Source of the DNA: Clostridiales bacterium
Lineage (GTDB): Bacteria; Bacillota; Clostridia; Christensenellales; Aristaeellaceae
DNA length: 40,555 nucleotides
Assembly (NCBI GenBank): GCA_004555155.1
Contig: SFJH01000031.1
Coordinates: forward strand, 1 to 40,555
Reading direction: 5' to 3'
Shown: positions 1 through 7,121 of the stretch, piece after piece
How the letters are laid out: each line of letters begins with the position of its first letter
How positions within the stretch are numbered: the stretch's first letter is position 1
Notes under the pieces: generated by a model
Databases searched by the model: none
Seen by the model: only the letters and a program-made list of their open reading frames with translations
Told to the model about the DNA's origin: nothing
Translations under genes and position numbers: made by a program

Positions 1-131
1 GTTTCCAAAGGGGATCATCCCCTTTGGCAGGGTGCAGGGGCGCTGCCCCTGCCCGCCGGAGGCAAGTGAAGGTTTCCAAAGGGGATCATCCCCTTTGGCG
101 GGGTGCAGGGGCGGCGCCCCTGCCCGCCGTA
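1..131. repeat. Two copies of a dispersed two-hairpin repeat
   Basis: Two adjacent units begin near 1 and 72. Each has a first hairpin with an invariant GATC centre (5-27 and 76-98; arms CCAAAGGGGAT and ATCCCCTTTGG around one C). A second hairpin follows (34-41 pairing with 45-52, arms GCAGGGGC and GCCCCTGC). Related units lie at 15043-15140 and 39872-40215, where the first stem has different but still complementary bases. No coding role is visible. Confidence 0.8.
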
Positions 132-360
132 TCCCCGTGAACCCCAGGCGCGCCCGCCTGAAACCCGACCGTGCCGCCCGCATCCCAGCGCTCCGCCCAC
201 ATCCGAGCGCGGCAGTCGGGCGCGCCCGCAGCGTCCTTTCCCTGCGCACGCGCGGGGAAAGCAGCAACGCACGCCCCGCCGTATCCTCAAACCCCGCATC
301 CCATCGCGCGAACCCGCGCATTTCAAATCACCATCGACCAATCAACAGGAGGTAATTCCC
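132..360 (+). other. GC-rich leader before the first gene
   Basis: No gene is supported here. A 12-bp hairpin (236-247 with 250-261) is present. A strong ribosome site, AGGAGG at 347-352, sits eight bases before the ATG at 361. No clear promoter was recognised. Confidence 0.5.
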
Positions 361-1340
361 ATGAGCAAGAGACCCGTAAACATCTGTTCCGGCCAGTTCG
401 GCGACATCCCCTTCGATCAGCTCTGCGCGAAAATGCACGAGCTAGGCTACGACGGCTTCGAGGTCGCGACGCAGGCCCACGTGGACGTCTACAAGATCGT
501 CTCCGACGAAGCCTATCGCGAGAGCTTCAAGGCCATCCTCGCCAAGTACGACATGCAGATCGGCGCGCTGTCCGCGCACCTCGCCGGTCAGTGCGTGGGC
601 GACAACTGGGATCCCCGCCTGGACAACTTCGCCCCCAACGCCATCTCCGGCCAGCCCGAGAAGATCCGCGAGTGGGCCACCGACTTCATGAAGACCACCG
701 CCCGCGCCGCCCAGCTGCTGGGCGTCAAGGTCGTCACCTGCTTCCTCGGCTCTCCCATCTGGGCCATGTGGTACTCCTTCCCCCAGACCACCCAGGAAAT
801 GGTCGACGCAGGCTTCCAGAAGATCAAGGAGCTCTGGACCCCCATCTTCGACGTCTACGATGAGTGCGGCGTAAAGCTGGCCCTCGAGGTACATCCCACC
901 GAGATCGCCTTCGACTACTGGTCCACCAAAAAGCTCCTCGAGACCCTCGACTACCGTCCCACCCTCGGCATCAACTTCGACCCCTCCCACCTCCTCTGGC
1001 AGGGCGTCAACCCCGCCATCTTCCTCCGCGACTTCGCCGACCGCATCTACCACGTCCACATGAAGGACGTCAAGATCAATAAGGACGACCGCGCCGGCAT
1101 CCTCGGCTCCCACATCGAGTTCGGCGATACCCGCCGCGGCTGGAACTTCGTCTCCCTCGGCCACGGCGACGTCGACTTCGACGCCATCATCAGATGGGCT
1201 ACCACGGCCCCCTCTGCGTCGAATGGGAGGACTCTGGCATGGAGCGCATGTTCGGCGCCAAGGAAGCCTGCGAATTCACCCGCAAAATCAACTTCGAGCC
1301 CTCCAACGTGGCCTTCGACGCCGCGCTGAAGAACGAGTGA
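361..1340 (+). CDS. Sugar phosphate isomerase/epimerase (TIM barrel), frameshifted near the 3' end
   Basis: The protein belongs to the xylose-isomerase-like TIM-barrel family (IolE-type sugar phosphate isomerases/epimerases), cytosolic enzymes that isomerise or epimerise sugars and inositol derivatives. Supporting motifs are ALEVHPTEIAFD, GINFDPSHLLWQG and YHVHMKDVKI, which carry the usual metal-binding Glu, Asp and His residues. The start at 361 has AGGAGG eight bases upstream. The frame used from 361 runs to a stop at 1327-1329, but after about codon 278 (position 1192) it becomes atypical. The next frame from 1194 encodes MGYHGPLCVEWEDSGMERMF and ends at a TGA at 1338-1340, which is the expected family C-terminus. 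A deletion of 1 mod 3 bases, probably about 13 given the usual ALN-type linker, explains this. It is either a real lesion or an assembly error. The substrate is unknown. Confidence 0.85.
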
Positions 1341-1353
1341 TTGACGGGTTTTT

Positions 1354-1397
1354 GCGGGGGAGGGATTTCTTTTAGAAAAAAGAAATCCCTCCCCCGC
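1354..1397. terminator. Perfect 20-bp inverted repeat, likely terminator
   Basis: Bases 1354-1373 pair perfectly with 1378-1397 around a four-base loop. The lower half is G/C-rich and the upper half is A/T-rich. It starts 14 bases after the isomerase stop and fits a terminator, but the T-rich part lies inside the stem rather than after it. Confidence 0.6.
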
Positions 1398-1460
1398 GCC
1401 CCCTCCCTAGAAAACCTGCCTGGGGGATATTGGGATTGAGCATGATCGTGCGTTTGGACG

Positions 1461-1573
1461 TGGGCGAAATCGGGTCGGAAGGCGACCCGATTTCGCGTTG
1501 ACCTCGGGATGGGTTTGTCTGACATGGGGGAAATTGGGCCGGAAGGCGGCCCGATTTCCCGTTGACCTCGGGA
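1461..1573. repeat. Two 49-nt direct repeats with covarying hairpins
   Basis: Units at 1461-1509 and 1525-1573 are direct repeats. Each holds an 11-bp stem around the same seven-base loop GGAAGGC: 1466-1476 with 1484-1494, and 1530-1540 with 1548-1558. The first stem has GGGTC paired with GACCC and the second has GGGCC paired with GGCCC, so the change is compensated on both sides. Confidence 0.75.
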
Positions 1574-1601
1574 GGAGCTATGGAGAAAGCGGGGGATTGC
1601 G

Positions 1602-1895
1602 ATGAGCATTGTTGTGAATATCTACTATACCGGGCGCAACGGCAGCGCGCGGGCATTCGCCGCGGAGATGGTCTCCAGCGGGCTGGTGGAACAGGTGCGC
1701 GCCGAGCCGGGCAACGAGCGGTATGAATATTTCTTCCCGATGGACGACCCGGAGACCGTGCTGCTCATCGACCGCTGGCGGGATCAGTCCGCCATCGACG
1801 CGCATCACAAATCCGAAATGATGCCCCGCATCGCCGCGCTGCGGGAGAAGTACGGCCTGCGCATGCGCGTGGAGCGGCTGCTGCCGGAACGATAA
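1602..1895 (+). CDS. Antibiotic biosynthesis monooxygenase (ABM) domain protein
   Basis: This 97-residue protein matches the short ABM/YgiN-type ferredoxin-like fold, whose members act as small cofactor-free or heme-linked oxygenases or simply as dimeric binding proteins. Visible family features are the N-terminal strand SIVVNIYYTG, the central ERYEYFFPMDDPETVLLIDRW strand-and-helix segment, and the DAHHKSEMM helix with a His pair in the usual place. The purine-rich GGGGGA just before the ATG is a modest ribosome site. The gene lies 25 bases before scpB and may be transcribed with it. The substrate cannot be inferred from the context. Confidence 0.75.
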   Translation: MSIVVNIYYTGRNGSARAFAAEMVSSGLVEQVRAEPGNERYEYFFPMDDPETVLLIDRWRDQSAIDAHHKSEMMPRIAALREKYGLRMRVERLLPER

Positions 1896-1920
1896 ACCGA
1901 GCTTGAACAGGAGTGGATTT

Positions 1921-2451
1921 ATGGAAAACCTGGGCGCGATTGTGGAAGCGATTTTGTTTGTGGCCGGAGATCCGGTGCGGGTGGAGGATCTGGCCCACGC
2001 CATGAACCTGACTGCGTCGGAAATGCAGGAGGCGCTGGAGCAGCTGTCCGACCACCTGACGCTGGAGGGCCGCGGCATTCAGCTCAACCGCAGCGGCGAA
2101 TCGGTGTTTCTGTCCATCCGCCCGGCGTTCGCGCCGCAGGTGGAGGCCTTTCTGCAGCCGCTGCAGAAGCGCCCGCTGTCCCAGGCGGTGCTGGAAACGC
2201 TGTCGATCATCGCGTACCGCCAGCCGTGCACCCGCGGAGATATCGAGGCCATTCGCGGCGTAAAGTGCGATTATTCCGTGCAGTCGCTGCTGAACAAGGG
2301 GTTTATCGAGGAGTGCGGACAGCGGGAAAGCCTCGGGAGGCCCACGCTGTATCGGACGACGGACGCATTCCTGAAGCACTTCGGAATCGAAACACTGGAG
2401 GATCTGCCCAGCATCGAGCTTCGCGAGCCCGAAGCCGAGCTCCCGATCTGA
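1921..2451 (+). CDS. scpB: Segregation and condensation protein B
   Basis: ScpB is the winged-helix partner of ScpA in the SMC condensin complex that organises and segregates the chromosome. The 176-residue length is normal. Recognisable blocks are VEAILFVAGDPV at the N-terminus, SQAVLETLSIIAYRQPCTRG, EAIRGVKCDYSVQSLLNKGF and GRPTLYRTTDAFLKHFG. The ATG at 1921 follows an AGGAG at 1908-1912 with good spacing; an in-frame TTG at 1903 overlaps that ribosome site and is less likely. scpA is not adjacent in this window, whereas in many Firmicutes it lies directly upstream. A strong hairpin terminator follows the stop. Confidence 0.95.
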   Translation: MENLGAIVEAILFVAGDPVRVEDLAHAMNLTASEMQEALEQLSDHLTLEGRGIQLNRSGESVFLSIRPAFAPQVEAFLQPLQKRPLSQAVLETLSIIAYRQPCTRGDIEAIRGVKCDYSVQSLLNKGFIEECGQRESLGRPTLYRTTDAFLKHFGIETLEDLPSIELREPEAELPI

Positions 2452-2463
2452 ACCGCCATACAA

Positions 2464-2508
2464 GCGCGCGGCGTCTCATGCCATTCCATGAGACGCCGCG
2501 CGCCTTTT
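2464..2508. terminator. Bidirectional terminator between scpB and the EamA gene
   Basis: A 17-bp perfect stem (2464-2480 with 2487-2503), a six-base loop and TTTT at 2505-2508 form a rho-independent terminator for scpB. The EamA gene converges on it and its stop codon lies at 2507, so the hairpin may serve both strands. Confidence 0.85.
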
Positions 2509-3370
2509 ACTGCACATCCGTCGTCACCGCATAGATTCCCGCGGCCATCACCGCCAGCGCCGCCAGGAACCATGCCGCAGGCGGCTCCCGGAAGATCGCC
2601 CAGGAGAGCAGCACCCCGATGAACGGCGCCACCGCATAGTACGCGCTGGTACGCGCCGCGCCCAGCCGACGCTGCGCATGAATATAGAAGAAAATGCTCA
2701 GCCCGTACGCCGCAAACCCCAGCAGCAGCGCCATCAGCACATCCTTCGCCCCGGGAAACCGCTCGCCCACAGTCAGCGCCACCAGCAGCGACCCCAGGCC
2801 GGAAAATATGCCCTTGATCACCACGATCTTCAGCGGATCCTTTCCGGAAAGCACCCGCGTGCAGTTGTTCTCAAAGCCCCAGCACACGCAGGCCGCCAGC
2901 ACGAACAGCGCGCCGACGTTCAGCGTCAGCCCGCCCTCGCACTGAAGCGACAGCATCGCGCTCGACGCCGTCACCAGCCCGATTCCCATCCACAACCGCT
3001 TCGACACCCGTTCCCCGAACACCGCCAGCGCAATCAGCGACGTGGCGACGATCTCGAAGTTGTTCAGAAGCGACACGCTGGCGGAATCCGACAGGCTCAG
3101 GCCCAGCATCAGCGCGATCGGCGCGGCGACGTCCAGCGCCACCATCGCGACCACATACGGCAGCTCTCTGCGGGTCAGACCCTCCTGCGGCCGGTTCCGC
3201 CGCGCCGCGCCCAGCGCCGCCATGCCCGCACCGCAGCCCAGATACAGGAGCGCCGCCAGCATCGTCGGCTCCACGCACCCCAGCAGCAGCTTCGCGGCCG
3301 GCGCATTCAGCGCGTAAAACGCCGCCGCCAGCAGCGCGCAGACGATTCCCCTCCGCCTGGCCACGCACAT
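2507..3370 (-). CDS. EamA/DMT-family transporter
   Basis: This is an integral membrane protein of about 287 residues with about ten hydrophobic helices arranged as two EamA repeats, typical of drug/metabolite transporters that export amino acids or other small metabolites. Marks of the family are the opening segment LLAAAFYALNAPAAKLLL, the FGERVSKRLWMGIGLVTAS loop and the late PFIGVLLSWAIFREPP segment. The ATG at 3370 follows AAAGGGGGG directly; a GTG at 3364 is better spaced from that ribosome site and is an alternative. A 15-bp inverted repeat lies immediately upstream (3376-3408). The gene lies downstream of proC on the same strand but is separated from it by five terminators, so it should have its own promoter. 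The substrate is unknown. Confidence 0.88.
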   Translation of the reverse strand: MCVARRRGIVCALLAAAFYALNAPAAKLLLGCVEPTMLAALLYLGCGAGMAALGAARRNRPQEGLTRRELPYVVAMVALDVAAPIALMLGLSLSDSASVSLLNNFEIVATSLIALAVFGERVSKRLWMGIGLVTASSAMLSLQCEGGLTLNVGALFVLAACVCWGFENNCTRVLSGKDPLKIVVIKGIFSGLGSLLVALTVGERFPGAKDVLMALLLGFAAYGLSIFFYIHAQRRLGAARTSAYYAVAPFIGVLLSWAIFREPPAAWFLAALAVMAAGIYAVTTDVQ

Positions 3371-3375
3371 CCCCC

Positions 3376-3408
3376 CTTTCCATATCCCCCATGGGGGGAT
3401 ATGGAAAG
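3376..3408 (-). promoter_or_regulatory. 15-bp palindrome at the EamA gene ribosome site
   Basis: Bases 3376-3390 pair with 3394-3408 around a three-base loop. In the gene's orientation the element ends about five bases before the ATG at 3370, and its 3' arm joins the purine-rich ribosome site. It could be a DNA operator or an RNA hairpin that limits ribosome access. Confidence 0.6.
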
Positions 3409-3430
3409 TATATCTCCATACGCCCGATAT

Positions 3431-4345
3431 GTCAACCGCTTTCGCTGCGAATTCTACCATCCCCCCCGGACACACGCCGGACGCTGCGCAAAAAAGGAAG
3501 GCCTCCGCTTTTGCGTGGAGAGCCTTCCTCCATCTCAGCCCTTCAGCGTGGCGTTGACCGCTTCCCAGAAGGCGTGGCGCATACCGCAGGCCTCCAGCGC
3601 CGCGAACCGCGGCAGATGTCCGCCGTTTTCGATCCGAATTTTACCATCCTCCCGGTTATATGCCGGACGCTGCGCAAAAAAAGGAAGGCCTCCGCTTTTG
3701 CGCGGAGAGCCTTCCTCCATCTCAGCCCTTCAGCGTGGCGTTTACCGCTTCCCGGAAGGCGTGGCGCATGCCGCAGGCCTCCACGCCGCGAACCGCGGCA
3801 GATGTCAGCCGTTTTCGATCAGAATCCTTCCATCCCCCCGGCCACGTGCCGGACGCTGTACAGAAAAGGAAGGCCTCCGCTTTTGCGCGGAGAGCCTTCC
3901 TCCATCTCAGCCCTTCGGCGTGGCGTTGACCGCTTCCCGGAAGGCGTGGCGCATGCCGCAGGCCTCCAGCGCCGCGAACCGCGGCAGATGTCAGCCCTTT
4001 TCGATCAGAATTCTTCCATCCCCCCGGCCACGTGCCGGACGCTGTACAGAAAAGGAAGGCCTCCGCTTTTGCGCGGAGAGCCTTCCTCCATCTTAGCCCT
4101 TCAGCGTGGCGTTGACCGCTTCCCAGAAGGCGTGGCGCATGCCGCAGGCCTCCATGCCGCAAACCGCGGCAGATGTCAGCCGTTTTCGATCAGAATCCTT
4201 CCATCCCCCCGGTTATGTGCCGGACGCTGTACAGAAAAGGAAGGCCTCCGCTTTTGCGCGGAGAGCCTTCCTCCATCTCAGCCCTTCAGCGTGGCGTTGA
4301 CCGCTTCCCAGAAGGCGTGGCGCATGCCGCAGGCCTCCAGCGCCT
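3431..4345 (-). repeat. Five-copy tandem array of the proC 3' end plus terminator (unit about 186 bp)
   Basis: The array holds four extra copies of a unit plus the original at the end of proC. Each unit carries the last ~20 codons of proC in recognisable form (for example MRHAFWEAVNATLKG then stop), its stop codon, the terminator hairpin and a short spacer. Terminators fall at 3496-3528, 3683-3715, 3868-3900, 4054-4086 and 4239-4271, giving spacings of 187, 185, 186 and 185 bases. The copies differ by scattered substitutions and by small indels at the unit junction. None has a start codon, so the tails are not expected to be translated. Confidence 0.95.
4239..4271 (-). terminator. proC terminator
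   Basis: In the minus orientation the stem is GGAAGGC, a bulged T, CTCCGC, a six-base loop GCAAAA, then GCGGAGGCCTTCC followed by TTTT. It begins a few bases after the proC stop. Four further copies follow downstream in the tandem array. Confidence 0.9.
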
Positions 4346-5060
4346 CCACGCCGCGAATCGTGGTGCCGCCCGGGGAGCACACGCCGTCCTTGATCTCTCC
4401 GGGATGCATGCCGGTCTCCAGCTGGAGCCGTCCCGTGCCCACGGCGGTCTGGCTCGCCAGGCGATACGCCGTGGCTCGCGGCAGGCCGTGCTTCACGCCC
4501 GCGTCCGCCATCGCCTCGATCATCATCGCCACAAACGCCGGGCCGCAGCCCGAGATCGCCATCGCCGCGCCCATCAGCCGGGAGGGCAGCGTCTCCACCG
4601 CGCCCAGCGCGCTGAACAGCTTCACCGCTTCCTCCCGCTCGGAGTCCGTCAGCGTGGTCTCCTCCTCGAACAGCAGCATGCCCGCGCCCACGCCGCAGGG
4701 CGTGTTCGGCATGATGTACTGCACGCGCACGGACTCATCCACCAGCGGCCTGTACCGCGCGCAGGTGTAGCCCGCCACCACGCTGAGCACCGCCTTCCCC
4801 TTCAGCGCCTCGCGAATCTCCGCCAGCACGCCCTCCATCACGTAGGGCTTCACCGCCATGACCACCGCGTCCGATCGCTCCAGCAGCTCGAACACGCTCC
4901 TGCACGCGTGAATGCCCAGCGGCGCGCAGAATTCGTTCAGCCGATCATAGTGCGGCGCATAGGCGCTCAGCGCCTCCGGCTCCGCCGCGCCGCCGTTCAC
5001 GACGCCCTTCGCGATGGCCCGCGCCATGTTGCCCATGCCGATGAATCCGATTTTCTTCAT
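4278..5060 (-). CDS. proC: Pyrroline-5-carboxylate reductase
   Basis: ProC catalyses the last step of proline synthesis, the NAD(P)H-dependent reduction of 1-pyrroline-5-carboxylate to proline in the cytosol. The 260-residue protein has the N-terminal Rossmann motif IGFIGMGNMARAI, the AVKPYVME segment, the YIMPNTPCGVGAGM loop, and the C-terminal dimer signature with SGCGPAFVAMMIEAMADAG and HPGEIKDGVCSPGGTTIRG. A GGAAGG ribosome site precedes the ATG. It is last in a minus-strand run after the SpoIID-like and caspase-like genes, with 30 bases between it and the latter. Its 3' end has been copied four more times downstream. Confidence 0.97.
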   Translation of the reverse strand: MKKIGFIGMGNMARAIAKGVVNGGAAEPEALSAYAPHYDRLNEFCAPLGIHACRSVFELLERSDAVVMAVKPYVMEGVLAEIREALKGKAVLSVVAGYTCARYRPLVDESVRVQYIMPNTPCGVGAGMLLFEEETTLTDSEREEAVKLFSALGAVETLPSRLMGAAMAISGCGPAFVAMMIEAMADAGVKHGLPRATAYRLASQTAVGTGRLQLETGMHPGEIKDGVCSPGGTTIRGVEALEACGMRHAFWEAVNATLKG

Positions 5061-5090
5061 AATGACATTCCTTCCTTTGTATAAAGAGAA

Positions 5091-7097
5091 TTATTCCGAC
5101 GTTCTGGCAAAAATCACTGCGGAATCGTTCTTCGGATACACGCAGACGCTCTGCGCATAGTCGCCCGCCAGATTCAGATACCACATCACGCGGCGCGTCA
5201 GATAGCTGTCCAGCTCGTCCAGCGTGATCCGGCCGTCGTAGTCCGCGTCGGCGTTCAGCGCCGAGGGCGCGTTCAGATCCAGATTCCAACCGGCCGCGTC
5301 GCACAGCGCCCGGGCGAACACCGTGGACATGCTCTCCTCTCCGGCAAAGCCGATGCGATAGGAGTCCTGATCCAGCCGCGCGCTGGCGATCACGCGATAC
5401 TTGCTGCCGCGCACGCTCGCGCCGCCCACCGTTCCCTGGAACACGCCCGTCACGCCCTCCAGCAGATCCTCGGGCCCTCCGGCCTCGCCCAGCACGCCGC
5501 CGCTGCCGCAGCAGTCCACCAGCAGCACGACGTCGCCGGGGATTCTCCTGAGCGCCTGCTCCAGATCCTGCGCGGACAGCACCGAGCCGTCGGCCATCAC
5601 GAAAAACGTCATGCCCGCGCGGTAGAAGCCGTGACTGGTGATGTACACCAGCGACACGTCGTCCTCGCGCGCGTCGGCGAACACCTTCCGCACCGTCGAC
5701 AGCGCCAGATCCCGGGACGCATCCATCAGCGTGGACACCGTAAAGCCGCTGCCGTCGAAGGACATGGAGTTCAGCAGCGACATCACGCCCTCCACCGATT
5801 TCACGGAGCCCGTGCGCTCGGCCTCCACCGTGGGCGCGTAGTTCTGCTCGCCGATGATCAGCGCGCGGTACCGGGGCTTCGCCGGGCGCACCCGCACGGC
5901 GATTTCGTCGGCTGCGCCGCCGTCCAGCGCGGTCACGATCACGGAGGCGGCGCCGTCGTTCACGCCGGTGATGACGCCGTTTCCATCCACGGTCACGATC
6001 CCCTCGTCCGAGGACGCGTAGACAACCCGGCGGTCGGTGGCGTTGGCGGGCACCAGGTTCGCGATCAGCGCGCGGCTGTCGCCCTCCGTCACTTCAACCG
6101 CATTCCCCGAAAAGGCCACGCCCTCCACCGCCACGGGCTCCACCGTCACGCGGCAGGTGGAGCGCGCGCCGCCGTAGGCATAGGCGGTGATCACGGCGAA
6201 GCCCGCCCTGCGGCCCTCCACGAAGCCGCCGTCGCGGGCCTCGGCCACCTCCGGGGCGGAGCTGTCCAGAAACACCAGCCCGCAGGCGTCCGCCGGTTCC
6301 ACCGACGCGGTCAGCTCCTCGGCGGCGCAGCCGGAAATGGTCAGCTCCTCCGCCGACAGGCGCACCGACTCCGGACGGGCCGCGCTTTCGCTGCGCCGCA
6401 GCGTGAGGGCGTACTTGCCCTTGGCCCCGCCGTAGCCCGCCACGCGGACGAAATAGCTTCCGCCGGATTCAAACGCGGCGCTGAGCACCGCCGAGCCGGA
6501 GGGCAGCGTCTCGCCGGTTCCCAGAAGCCGGCCCCGCTCATCGAACAGCCAGGTCTGCACCCGCAGTCCGGCGGTCTCCGGCGCGCAGGCCAGCAGCGCC
6601 GCGCCGGAGCTCTGCGCCGTCACGGCGTACCAGTGCACGTCGCCCTCCCGGGCGATCAGCTTGGAATAGCCGCCCCCGTCCTCCAGCTCCAGCGGCATGT
6701 CGAAGCAGCGGCTCAGCGTCTCGCGCGCCACCTCCAGCCGCACGGTTCCCGTGCCCGACAGCTTCAGCGTATACGGCGTGCCCGCGTTCAGCCGGCAGCT
6801 GAGCAGCTTCAGCAGGCCGTCGCCCGCCGCCAGCAGGTCGTCGCCGTCCCACAGCTCCGCCCGCGCGCGGGGCGCGTCGGAGACGGGAAAGACGTGCACG
6901 TCGTAGAGGCCGTTGGCCAAGGGCGTATACACATACTCCACCGGCGTCTGCGAAAGCTCGATCCGCGCCATCGCACCGGCCTCCAGCACTGCGGCGGCGG
7001 TCTCCACACGCTGCGCGGACGCGGCAAGCGCGCCGGACCATAGGCCCGACGCGATCAGCAGGACGATCATCCATCCCGCCAGCCTGCGCGCGCGCAT
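5091..7097 (-). CDS. Secreted caspase-like (peptidase C14) protein with Ig-like domains
   Basis: A signal peptide (MVILL-type hydrophobic stretch ending near SGALAASA) marks export. Two beta-rich regions resembling PPC domains follow (about residues 35-240), then two bacterial Ig-like Big_2 domains (about 245-405), and then a caspase/metacaspase-type domain starting at YRALIIGEQNY. The catalytic pair is visible: His489 in ITSHGFY and Cys530 in DCCGSGG, matching the family DxCxSG pattern. The tail carries DADYDGRITLDELDSYL, an EF-hand or dockerin-like calcium loop that could explain calcium activation. The ATG at 7097 is nine bases from GGAGG; another at 7103 is only three bases away. It lies 24 bases after a SpoIID-like gene and upstream of proC. 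The substrate and role are unknown. Confidence 0.85.
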   Translation of the reverse strand: MRARRLAGWMIVLLIASGLWSGALAASAQRVETAAAVLEAGAMARIELSQTPVEYVYTPLANGLYDVHVFPVSDAPRARAELWDGDDLLAAGDGLLKLLSCRLNAGTPYTLKLSGTGTVRLEVARETLSRCFDMPLELEDGGGYSKLIAREGDVHWYAVTAQSSGAALLACAPETAGLRVQTWLFDERGRLLGTGETLPSGSAVLSAAFESGGSYFVRVAGYGGAKGKYALTLRRSESAARPESVRLSAEELTISGCAAEELTASVEPADACGLVFLDSSAPEVAEARDGGFVEGRRAGFAVITAYAYGGARSTCRVTVEPVAVEGVAFSGNAVEVTEGDSRALIANLVPANATDRRVVYASSDEGIVTVDGNGVITGVNDGAASVIVTALDGGAADEIAVRVRPAKPRYRALIIGEQNYAPTVEAERTGSVKSVEGVMSLLNSMSFDGSGFTVSTLMDASRDLALSTVRKVFADAREDDVSLVYITSHGFYRAGMTFFVMADGSVLSAQDLEQALRRIPGDVVLLVDCCGSGGVLGEAGGPEDLLEGVTGVFQGTVGGASVRGSKYRVIASARLDQDSYRIGFAGEESMSTVFARALCDAAGWNLDLNAPSALNADADYDGRITLDELDSYLTRRVMWYLNLAGDYAQSVCVYPKNDSAVIFARTSE

Positions 7098-7121
7098 GCG
7101 CATCCACCTCCGTTTCAGGGG

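Noticed and set aside
3391..4770. Long plus-strand frames with repeated peptides over the proC array
   Set aside because: The repetition comes from the duplicated proC tail and terminator read on the wrong strand.
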